Assembly (NCBI RefSeq): GCF_016920785.2
Contig: NW_024609835.1
Coordinates: forward strand, 27,539,297-27,603,296
Direction of reading: 5' to 3'
Length of the DNA: 64,000 bases
Source: Ixodes scapularis
Lineage: Eukaryota > Arthropoda > Arachnida > Ixodida > Ixodidae
Program-made: the position numbers and the translations under genes
Part shown: positions 11,801 through 23,800 of the stretch, piece by piece
How the letters are laid out: each line of letters starts with the position of its first letter
How positions within the stretch are numbered: the stretch's first letter is position 1
The notes under the pieces: generated by a model
What the model was told of the DNA's origin: nothing
Seen by the model: only the letters and a program-made list of their open reading frames with translations
Database searches by the model: none

Positions 11801-14800
11801 AAAATTTCAATATTCGCACACCCCTAGTTATTAACTAAAGTCTCAAGTTACTATCATAGTGGTAATGTTCTTGAACTCTTATTGGCACATTTCCGCGCTG
11901 GTGTTAACCCGACTACTTTAATGTTTTATAGCTGATAGAAGAATTTAGCTTGTTAGTCACATTCAGACTAACTTAATCAGGTGTAAATGTGAGAACATGT
12001 CAACCACTGATGCTTTCTCTCGAGCAATACTTTTAGTCCGCAAACTTTGCAAAAGGCACTGATTGAGTTCTGGTATAGAGCATACTACTTTACTGGCAGC
12101 TTGTATCATTCTTTAATTTCAGTGGGATTATGTATTTTCAAACTAAGCCAAAGGCAGCACCAAAGGAATTAGAATCAGGTACTATTAAATGTGGGCAATA
12201 AAAGTTAGGGCTTCTTCTGTATACTTATGGCAGTTGACTGATAGGTGACCTTTTCCTTTCATACGCCATTATTCAGTGTCTTATACTAAACAGAATCTCA
12301 AAACATACTTCAAGAAATGCAACCGTACAAGGCTATCAAACATCTGGGAACATGTGAAGAACAAAAACTGCACAGATGGGAACAAAGTCACACACCTCTA
12401 ATGCATACTGCACAGGACGGTTTGGTCCCAGCTTGTATGCAACTGTGGTCAGAAGGCCATGGTTCGATTGCACAATCTGGAAAAAAAGTGCATTGATGCT
12501 GCGAATATGAAAAAGAAACCGAGGGCCTTTCCGTAGTGTAATTCGAAACTGACACCATTATGCCATAATGACATATAGTATAAAGAATTATCACCATGGA
12601 AAAGAGAAGACGGGAAGAAAAACCAAGAACAATTTATAATGCTAATGACAAAGGGAAATATGTTCCCTGTTTGGCCTACTTCAAGCACAAATCTCCCAAG
12701 TTCCCACCACCACAAATGTTCACATAATGTTAGGCATGTGTGAATAGTGGATTTTGAATTGGGGATGAATTCAAAGTGAATAGTGGTTTTGGCCAAATAT
12801 TATTTAATCAAATATTGAATAGTTTCTCCAAGCTTTTCCCTATTGCACTATGCTTGAATGAAAACCCAGCTGAACTCGAGAAGGTTGCTCCCAGGTTTCC
12901 ACTCATCCCCTTCTTAAGTTTATTTTAAATGGAAACTCCACTCCATTTTTAAGATTTTTGGGTTATGATCTGTTTAGTCGAAGTCAAAGACCCTGAATCA
13001 CGAGATATAATTTGTTTTCGGTAGTGTGTATAGTTTTGTAGATATGTGCATTTAAGTTTCGTTCCGGCAGGACGGCGAAACCGAAACTACCGGCTCGAGC
13101 ACCTTAGCAACACTGATAAACAGCTGCGCGTCGACGCCATGATGTAGATCTCCTCCTGTGCTCCGGAGCCCACGCACTGACACGACCGGCTCAGTCGCAC
13201 GTGGAGTTTCGAAACAGAAGGTAAGTTCCACATTTTCTTTTTCACCACTGCACTTTGTAAATATGCATCCAAATGTTGTAACTTTTAGTGTGTATTCATA
13301 AATTTGCCGGTCAAAAAGCACATCCGACTGCTATTAAAAATATGACGCGGTCAGTGTTGGCGCAGTGTGGCTCTATTTGTTTCTTGCTCGCGGACCAAGA
13401 GAAAAATAAATAATGGGAGACATAGGAACAGATGGTAACCACAAGCGGTCTAAGTTGTTAAAGCTAATGTGCCTTTGTATGTACGCTAGTTAGAGCTGCT
13501 ACGACCTAACTGCTGCGACCCACCGCTCATGCTTGTGAGATACAATTGGGCCTCACTATCATTGTTGCCGTCTGTCGCGATGGCAAAAACTCTGTGTTTA
13601 CCGTAAAATCCCGTAAGGACGCCCACCCAAAATGAAGAGATAAATGGTGAAAAACATGAGGTAAGCTATCTTTGGGGATGCCACAGCAAAACTTAATAAA
13701 AAATTAACGATAAGCGCCGGGGCACCCGCTACAAACCACGTTACGCAGAACCGATACCGCAGATGCGGACACGGCAAATCCGCGTTTCACGATGCGATAA
13801 ACACGCAGAAATTCGCTACAAACTCCTGTGTGACAGGAAAGGATGCCGCAAGTGGCCAACGCTGCAGATTCGCGCTTCACGGTGCGAAGGACTTGCGGAA
13901 TCCCGCCGAGAACTCGCATCTTACGGGAACGGATACCGCAGATCGCGGACGCAGCAGATTTAAGTTGCATGGTGCAATAAAGACGCGGGAACACACTACA
14001 TCTGCCTGTGACGGAAACCGATATCGCGTGCGCAGATGACGGACAAAAAACATGGGAATACGCTACAAACTCGCGGAAACAAATACCGCAGATCGCGGAT
14101 GCAACAAAATCGCATTTCACGATGCAATATACACGCAGGCAACTCACGTGTGTTACTAACAGCTAAAAATCGCAGACAAAAACACGGGAATCCGCTACGA
14201 ATTCGGGAGCCGATACCGCAAATCGCGAACGCAGCAAGCAGATTCGCATTTCACGATGCAATATACACGCAGGAACAACCCGCGTGTTACGCGAGCCGAT
14301 ATCACGTGCAGATTGCAGACAAAAACGCGGGAACCCGCTATGAACTCGCTTCTCAGGCACACCGGTACCGCCGATCGCGCCGTTGATGCGAGATTCACGT
14401 CGAACATTGCTTGACGTCCAATGGGAATCGGGGGGTGGGCAATGTTTCGGAATTTTTATGTTACAGATATGTAGCCAAAAGAAACGGGATGGGTGATCTC
14501 TAGGGGGGGGTACCCTTACAGGATTTTACGGTAAGTGCGAGGAGGGGGGGCAAGGTTAATTTGCGTTTTCGGGGGTGATTTTTTGTCAATCGTACAACCA
14601 TACGAAATGGTCAAAATTGAGGACTCTCCCGGGTAATAAGGAAGACTTGGCAAGTGTGCACATGGGACACAAAAGCTTAATGGAAACACTTTAGGCAAGG
14701 CAGTCACAAAAAAAATTGAGGCAGAATTACTAGGCAAAATTCAACACGGGAAATAATTTAGAGGGAAGCAGCAAAAGTGACAGCGATGAGAATAAATGCA

Positions 14801-17800
14801 GCACTCACCTCGAGTCCAGTATTATATAAAAGGAAGCAGCCAGTCCCATACCTAGAAACAGAAGTGTCCAAATGGCATCAATGATGAAGTATGGATGCTG
14901 GGGGCTACAAATATCAAAGGGCCACACAACAGTTAGTTAACGAAAATTTAGAAAGTATTACTATACTAATTCAGGCACAAGGGTCCTACTGACTCTAGTA
15001 AGGAAGCCTGTTTGTACCTCCTGGAGGGCCCTTTGGGCACTCGCAGGGCAAGATAAATGCGGCAGTTATAGTTTGAAACCTTCCCTTTCGAAACTGCATC
15101 GTACAGAGCTTGTACCAAAAACAAAATGGAGAGACCATTTAGGAATGCCAAAAAACAAACTCGATACCTCTGTATTTAGGGTGTGGAGGGAGTGAAGTTC
15201 TAACTTCAGTCAACCAATGCTGGCAGAAACTGAGGGAGAGGAGGAGACGAGAGCATGCGGGTGTGCCAGAACGTCGGAATGATCGGTGGGTACTATCGGG
15301 GAAAAATGAAATGCGAACAGAGGAGCACGTGGCTCGCGGTACAGGCTGCGCCACCTGGAAGTGAGCCTAGGGGCGAGGGTGCGTGGCCTACTCCGATGTG
15401 TTCACGCCCTTCGCTCTGCGCTCCCCAAGCTTCGGCAGTGCGCCTCTCAGTGTGCTGAAAGCTATCACCACTATCTTTGCTCGCTCGGCGCATGCGGCGA
15501 GCTTCTTCACACCGCACGCGCTGAGCCAGCAAAGATAGCGGTGATAGCTTTCAGCGCACTAAGAGGCGCACTGCCGAAGCTTGGGGAGCGCTGAGCGAGG
15601 GGCGTGAACACATCGGAGTAGGCCACGCACCCTCGCACCTAGGCTCACTTCCAGGTGGCGCAGCCTGTACCGCGAGCCACGCGCTCCTCTGTTCGCATTT
15701 CATTTTTCCCCTATAGTACATGGAAAGCTAGCTGTTTTGTCTTCACCAGACTCGAATGCGTTTGAAAGCGAAAGCCAAATGCAGCATACCGGCATTTCAC
15801 GTTCTAACGCATTTGACGAGTGCAGGGGAGACAAAGGCAGCTTTTGTCTTTACTGCATTGTACATGCTGCACAAACGTGCCAAAATGTGTAACGCCGGCG
15901 CTCACGCTCAAATGCATCCCTGCCGTTCCCATTCTATCATGATTATACAGCTACTATTTTCATTGTTACCTTTTAACATTTCTCAGAAAAGGGTTTTAAC
16001 CTCGAGTTACCCTGCACGCAGCAGCAGACTCTGCGAAGGAAACGGATGTTGCTTACGTGCACTTGGCCTGGCCAATGTTGAAGCACAGCTGACCAACCAG
16101 GGCTGCACTCTGGTCCCCGAGACACTGAAATAACAATTGCATTGCACATCATTTTAATAAAAATCGTCATCATCAGTTAGCAGTACATAAATTTTTTGCT
16201 TGACTTCAAAGTTCGAGGCAAACTTAGCAAATACTATATCGAAACAAAACAGTAAATAAAAAAAAAACTTCCTTCATTTTTTTTTTTTTGCAATAAAATT
16301 TTTGATCAAATCTTTTTTTTTTTTTTTTTAAGATATACAGACCAATGGAGCAAAGACTCCGTGTCTGTATGAACATTGATATGTCGCAGCCTCTAATGCC
16401 CCATCTACCGTCGTGATAAATGTTCACACTCACGAGTGCTCACCAATACTACATACTGCAGACTAGGCGAGAAAGCAGCCACAATGCTTTGTTTGGAAAG
16501 CATTCTGATTAGAACATAGATTATCAAATACCTTTGCGAGCCTCTTTTGTGTAGTTAATTGTTTCCGATAGCTTCTTCCTTAACTTTCAACATCACAATC
16601 AGTTCTTGTTCATGGTTGAATGAGATAGAGCGGAAGTTAGCAGCATAAGCAAGTAGATTGAAGAGAGGACATTGAATCATCATTTAAGATGAGCTTTTGC
16701 ACCTATATAGCCTATAGTGCAGAAATTAACGAAATTGATTAGTAAAGGTTTTTAAAAAAGCACGGCCAAACCTTGCTAAGCACATGCTTGTGATAAAAAA
16801 TCTTCTCAAACTTAAATGGCAGGGAGTTATGACTGCCCTTGCACTTACTTACTGTTTAATTTCGTATGAACAATCTATTTGCATTTTTTGAAGATGACAG
16901 TTATGGTGCCCACACTTAAACACATAGGTAGAAAGTAAGTAAGTGTGAAATTTGATTTTCTCAGCAAGCTCAGTGGCTCCAAATGAAAAAATGTAAAAAC
17001 GAAAAAATTTTGTGAGACTCACTCCAGATATAGGTACACCAGCAAGTGGTCCATCACATAGCATACCATAAATTTCAGATGAGCTACGTATGCTTGGAAG
17101 AACAGACATGGGCACTCCGAAAAAGCTGTAAACAAGAGACAAACATGAAAATTTCCCTCACTGCAACAATCAGACTCCTCAATGTCGTGAGACAATCACC
17201 ACAAAGTGTCAGCATCAATGATTCATTGTTCTTTATGCTAATTACAGTTGGTACTACTTAAATACATATTCTCATGCTGGCCATAACATTTTCCGAAAAG
17301 AATCCGGCCCATCACCGAAGTGGAGGCAAGTTGACTAACTTCTCAGTCATTAGCTTCCTATGCTTTTCTGCCATTTCTCCAGTACATTACTCAGCAAGTA
17401 CATAGTAGTCCGTAATTTTCTGCATCCAAAATTCTTCTGCCCCTAAGACCAGCCCAAAAATAGCAGCTATTGACCTGCTGATGAGTGCTTTTACTCCGGT
17501 CACCCTTAAGTTGCCACTAGAAGGTTTGCTTTCAGCACAAGCTCACTGGCTCCTGCAGTGCTTTGGTTGCGCATGCCTGCGCGTTCACACATGTGCTAGC
17601 AAGGGCAGAAAGAGTGCGCTGGAGGTGGAGCTTCTAGTTTCAGCTTCAGGGTGAACGGGGTATAGGATGTGGGCGCAACATAGCACACGTCACACTTGTG
17701 AGAGCCTGCAACTTATGAAGAGTGACAAGCAACAAAGAAGGAAGCTACCCCTCTATTCCTCCTTTCTATTCCAGAGTGGAAATAACTTGCCTCCTTTTTG

Positions 17801-20800
17801 TGGGGATCAGCTCCCATACCTGTTTTAACACCAAATGTGTTTGGTCAGTCAAATTCTATGACAAGGCTGCCATAAAGCACTGTCACAAAAAGCTGCCACA
17901 TCAATTTCCCCACTAAATATAGTGGGAAAATTGTCACACAATGTTAATTTTACTGCTAAATTTAGTGGGGAAATTGAAATCCCACAACTATGTCATGTTA
18001 TCTCAAGTCGTGACAACAATTTCTGCGACATGGTTCTGCAAGGTAGTAGTTTGCACTCAACACATACTGCACTCCCTGGTCTTTATCAGCATGATGAAGC
18101 TTGTGTAATTATAATATTCTTGGAGGAGAATTGGGGAACAGTGTAAGAGGGAATGGGGAGAAGGACAGTAGAAAAGGGATTTCTGCCAGGCAGAATGCAC
18201 TGCTTGTGCAACAGGCCCTGGCCAAAGAGTAGCTTACTTGCACAGGTACTCATCCCACATTAGAGTTTCTATGTCCATGAGCATGGTCCGACTTGCATTG
18301 GTGACATCAGTGACGTGCACACCACCCTTGGTCCCACCAGTCAAATTCTAAAAAAATTGTAGGTGGTAGGCACACAGGCACAAATGTCAGCATGCTAAAA
18401 GCACAGACGGCCAAGACAAAACTTTTAACATTTCACTGATAGACGAAGACACAGCAACCGGGTCAACATAAACAGCATTAGATAACTGAGAAACTTGGCA
18501 GAGATAATATAGTAAGGGTGCAGGTGAGCTGGTGAATGTTAACCATGTTGAATAAACCTGAGACTAGAGGCTCCAGTCTCAGGTTTATTCAACATGGTTA
18601 TACTCTGCACATCAGTTTAAATTAAAAACCACAATAAAAGAAAACGCAAGTTACGTCTGCGAATTTTAGGCACTTCTAGTGAGACTGTCACACTATTTTT
18701 GTGTGTTCTGTGGATTATCTTGACTCCCAGAGCTTAAACAGAAAAAGAGGCTTCGACTTTTTTTAAGGTTACATCATACAAAAAGTAAAGAAAAAAAATG
18801 CCAGCAATGCTGCAATATATTTTGCAGGTTAGAGTTCACAACCTTGGAAAATAAATACTCACAAATAAGATCCAGGTATCCACAGTACCAAACATGCATC
18901 GCCCATCCTCTACAGCTTGTTTCACGCCAGGAATGTTTTCAAGAAGCCACACAAGCTTCACAGCACTGAAGTATGTGCTCAGGGGAAGCCCACACTTTTT
19001 CTGAAAGCACAAATAAGATCTCACCAATGTAGGAAGCAAAGTCGCAGCACTATTGAACACAAAGTAAAATACACATACGGAACTGTCTTTGCACCATAAT
19101 GGTTTTGACATTTCTTTTTCAAAGTTGGCTCTTTCAAGCTAGGTTCCTAGGAGTTGAAGGCTATCCCAAGGTGCCTCAAAAAAAAAAAAAACTTGGGAAG
19201 GCCCTAAAATGAAATAACAAATAACTGCAGCTTCATAAAAAAAAAAAAAAAAAAAAGTTGCTTTTAACATTTTTGCAAAGCAATGCTTCACCACAAAAAT
19301 AAGTTCCAACCTATCTGGCTACTGAAAAAAATGAGACGTTCACAATTCCCTGGAATGCCAATTAGAGCGCAGCTCTTGAGGAGGAGGAGGGGAGGATACG
19401 GAGGGGAGGGTCACGTGTGATGTCACGAGAGTAAAATTTTCCCACTACATTTAGTGGTAACATTTTACCCTCAAGACGTCACATGTAACATCATTATGGG
19501 AAACGTCCCATAATGGAATGCACGATTACGCCAACGCCGACAGCGACGCCGCTCAAGCTGGAAAGGGGCGCCTAAGAGCTATGCTCTAAAATTAGAAATC
19601 TGTTCCTGTTTCTCAACTTTGTCACAACTTTTTCCTAATATTTGACGGGCCTTTGATTCTGTTATGTGGTAAAGTATGTCTGAAGATGCAAAGTCGTAGA
19701 AACACAAGTTGTTGCTCACTCACCTTCAGATACTCTTTGTCGTGACCTGGAATTTTGTCGAGCAGGTGTTCCACAGTGTCTGTCGTCCGGTTGTCCAACC
19801 ACACTACATGGTTGGTAGAGAGACAAAAGCAGCGTTTTATTCCCGGTTGCATACCGAGATCATTTTGTTGATGCTAGCGAGAATACGGGACGCAGGACAT
19901 GCAAAATGTTTTGAACACTAAGAAAGCAAACAACATGTGCCAAAACAAAAGTAAACATTCGGAGAGTCTCAATGGTAAATCCAAATTTAATAAAATTGCC
20001 CCTACAAGAAATTTTTACCATTTCCAGGAATCTAAACACCATAGTATCTAATTAGTTTCCTATATATAAAAGTCAAAGCTAGAAAAAAAAATTAATCTAT
20101 TTAGAGTTCTAGAAACATAAAAACTTTAAAAACATATGCTAGGTAACCATCCTTAGATATATATTATACAGCCATACACAGTGCATGAAATTGTACATTA
20201 GGTTTGGAACAGCTGCTGCAGAACCAAGTCAGAAACCGTCATGAAAACTACAGTGAAACAACTTGCAGTTATAAAATTAAAAGCGCTAACAATAGACAGG
20301 GACAAAAAAGAAAGGCGAACAGGACAAGCTTTCGCCCTGTTCGCTTTTTTTTTTTTTGTCAATGCTTCGCCTCTTTTGTACCCCTTGCAGGCACCATTCA
20401 TTTTGTGAGGTTTTTGTAAGATGGTATGCACATCTTCGAGTGAATGGGACTTACCAATTGCGTTGTGCAAAGGTTTGCCAGTGACCTTGTCCCAAACTAT
20501 GGTAGTCTCTCGCTGGTTGCTAACTCCAATCGCTACACAGATAAAGGGAGAGAGATTGACAAGAGTTGAGTTCTGGTTGTATGTTTAGAAACTACACTGT
20601 CCCTGTCAGAGTGATTACAATCATAGAAAGTTAAGTTTTGATCGCCACTTTTATCTATTGATACATTCATTTTATTTTGGGACACCACCAAGTTTGCTTC
20701 ATTTAAGCTCAGCATTTATTACCTGGGAAAGGCTACCTCTGCCAGGCATTTGAACTGTATTAAAATTGAACTTTCCAATAGTGTTCTTTTGACACCTGGA

Positions 20801-23800
20801 ATCCACAGAAAGAACCCCCTTACAAACCATACCACAAATCGCAGACTCCAGAGTTCACAGGATCAAAACAAACGACAACTTATCACCACATCCTACTAGG
20901 TGACAAATCTCATGACTATCTGCTTGTCATGATACTTCTTCGTAAACCATTTTTGAAACCTGATTCCTAGGACTAGCCTACTGGAATTTGCAAAAAATAG
21001 TGCAACCATTGTTTAATCATGCCAATTTTTTTTTTATATCTCTTTTTAGGTTGGCAGTATCCAAAGTGGAAAAAAAAAAATGTCAAGGTGATTATTTTGG
21101 TGTTACACTCATGTTTGCTTAAAGGGATACTTCAACGAAATTTGAAATATTCCCGTCGTGTTCAAAAATAGGTTGAATATGATCCACAATATCCGTGAAT
21201 GACAATCGCAAGTTTGTCTTTTGATCCTGGTGGCTGTATTTTTCGTTATAAACGGCCCACTCTGGCAAGCGCTCGGAGAAGGCCCAGCTTAGAGCACGTG
21301 ACATCCAACGCAATCGTGACGTAGGTCGTCTCAAGACGAGCAAAGCTACGGCGAGGCTGACGTCGATATGATGGCCTAGTCGTTCCAGCCACCGAAGCGG
21401 CTGCTTTTGTACGAATTTTGAGTGACGGGTTAATCTTCTATAATCTTCTAGGGGGACAATAGCGACTTCCGCGACACACAAAAGGGATTCTCGGGAAGAG
21501 GGGAGTTCCTCCTTCCCCCCTTCTCTCGTCGTGGCCGAAAACGAGACAACGTCCGTCACTAGCTGTCAAGGTTCCTAGACGAGCATTACAAACGAGGCGT
21601 TAGCGACATCCACCAGGTGCTCTTTGCCAATCGTTTAATTCGTTTTAAAATTCCTTTTCGAGACTTTTTTAACAAGATATTGGTATGTTCCATGTGATAC
21701 TGCTCTTTTGAACACATATAGACCAAAAAAATGAGCGCCGAAATTTCGTTGTATTATCCCTTTAAAGGGAAGCTGAAGTGATTTTGTATGCGAGGAAACA
21801 CACTTAAACCATCTTCATTTGACCTCCAGGATCTCGAATGTCGAAATTATTTTCTAATTTGGTACATGGATGCTGCAGAAAACCATTTTCAAGTAGCGCT
21901 GAAGGCCCTCCTTCCTGGAGCGTGACGTGACAAAAAAAGTTTTCGGAACCTCTGCTCTCGCGCATCTGCAGCGCCTATTAAAGCCATGCACGCGCACTCT
22001 TGCTATTCTTAAAAAGGGCAGAAAAAGATGTCGCAACTGGTGCCAGTGTGCAGGAATACACCTGGCAAGCTTGCGATTACACACGCCGCCCTCGAGTGAC
22101 GTGCGCTTGGCGGCCAAAAGATCCTCTTACGACGCAACGACTGGTCAGAGGTGTTCTGTGTTTTCTCGCATTTAGTTACATCTTCGGGTGAAAACGAACA
22201 TCATATTCAGATTCACGGGATATAACTATGCTGGAATCAACCGCTATCTCATTTTTTGATAAAAAGTGTTCCAGCTACCCTTTAAAGCCAAATAATCAGT
22301 CTGCAAAGATTTATCAGGGTAAACTTAAAACATGTACTAGATCTGTTAAATTTTACTTTTCATTACAACTTCAAAGCAGCTAGCATCCGATTTGCACTAT
22401 ATGAGCTAGAGAAGCACCAGCTTGCCCTGTCATTTCAACAGGTCAAACGTTGACCCAACGTCTTATTTAAATGAGAAAAAAAAAAAAAGGTTTAAAATGA
22501 CACTGTTTAGTAGACAAAAGAAAGCTCAAGTTCAGAGGCTCCCATGCTAAACTCCCCCGACGTTCCCTGCTTTATTGGTTCGGAATAACAACTCAGGTTT
22601 TTTTACAAAGCCAACACCTTGAAGAAAACTTCAGACTTAAGTTTTTTAAAGAATGAATAAAAATAAGAAGGAATGAAGAAGAAGAAAAAATAAGAAATAA
22701 TATATATATATATTCTTTTGTTTGTATTCTGTTAGTGCCCTAAAAGGGTCTCGTGCAAAAGGCTATAAAGCCTCACAAAGGCTGGTTCTCATAAAATCAC
22801 AACTTTTTCGTGCCTGAAGTTACTTTTCTTTTCTTGTTTTTCTATGCAAGGATAAACGGGCTAACAAAGGGGCGTGGTCGAGCACCATTGACAAGTTGGT
22901 TGAAAGCATGAGAGCAAGCTGACTTGGGGGCCTCGTCACATTACCAGATCCGTGCATTGTAGAGTGCAACAGGCATATGAACTTAGCTTATCAGGTAATT
23001 GGGAGTTGACCCTTTTCAAGTTAACTAATTGGCAGTAAACTTCGATAGATTTTGCTCCAACAAAAAAGTGATGCATGCTTTTTCGTTCACCAAAAAGGGT
23101 TTTTATTTAATTGTAATCTAGGGCATTGCTAAACTTACACTCTTCCCACTGTATACTTAAAATGGAGAGCGTGCTGGTAAGGATAATATAAATAATGGGG
23201 AGAACATAAAACACAGGTATGGACAAGATTTTTTTGAATACTTAGGTATACTGCAGTTGCTAATGTTTTAATAAAAAAACAAAACAAAAAATAAAAAAAA
23301 ATTGTCCTATAAAAATAATTTACCAAAATAAAGAAAATGCTGCATCTTAAAGCAAGAAAGCCATGTTTGGATGCATGTAAGGAGACGGCTACACTTATGT
23401 TAAAAGGAAGCCAGTTGCAGCCCAATTGGTAGTTCCCATGAGCTTCTGCAGCTGATAGCAGGGAAATGATGCAAATGACAGCACTCGGCCATGCAGCCTA
23501 TCCTAGCAACTGGGTAGCACACAAGCCTGTCAATAGGGCTAGTCCGTTTGTCCGTAAAACAGTGCCATCTGTTGTGCTTTTATAGTTATGAAACATTAGA
23601 GCTATTCCGCTTATAACTACCGTCAAATACCGGGCGAGCGCACACTCAAGATTTAAAGATAATCGTAAAAAAATGGGGGATGGGCGCTTGACCGGTCATC
23701 AATTTTAAATATCAATGTGCCGTGGATATTTTCTCAGATCTTACAAATTTGGGAACGGGCACTTAGTGTGGAATGGCCAGTATTCTATGGTATACATTTT

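Larger units (their letters stand above)
8716..11826. mobile_element. hAT-type element with nested insertions
   Basis: The ends are TAGGGGTGTGCGAATATTCG at the left and the inverted AATATTCGCACACCCCTA at the right. The flanks GTTACTAA (8708-8715) and GTTATTAA (11827-11834) match at seven of eight positions, a worn 8-bp target duplication. The interior contains another hAT-type element (9417-10561) and a LINE 3' end (about 10750-11460), so it served as a landing site. No transposase is readable. Confidence 0.78.
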
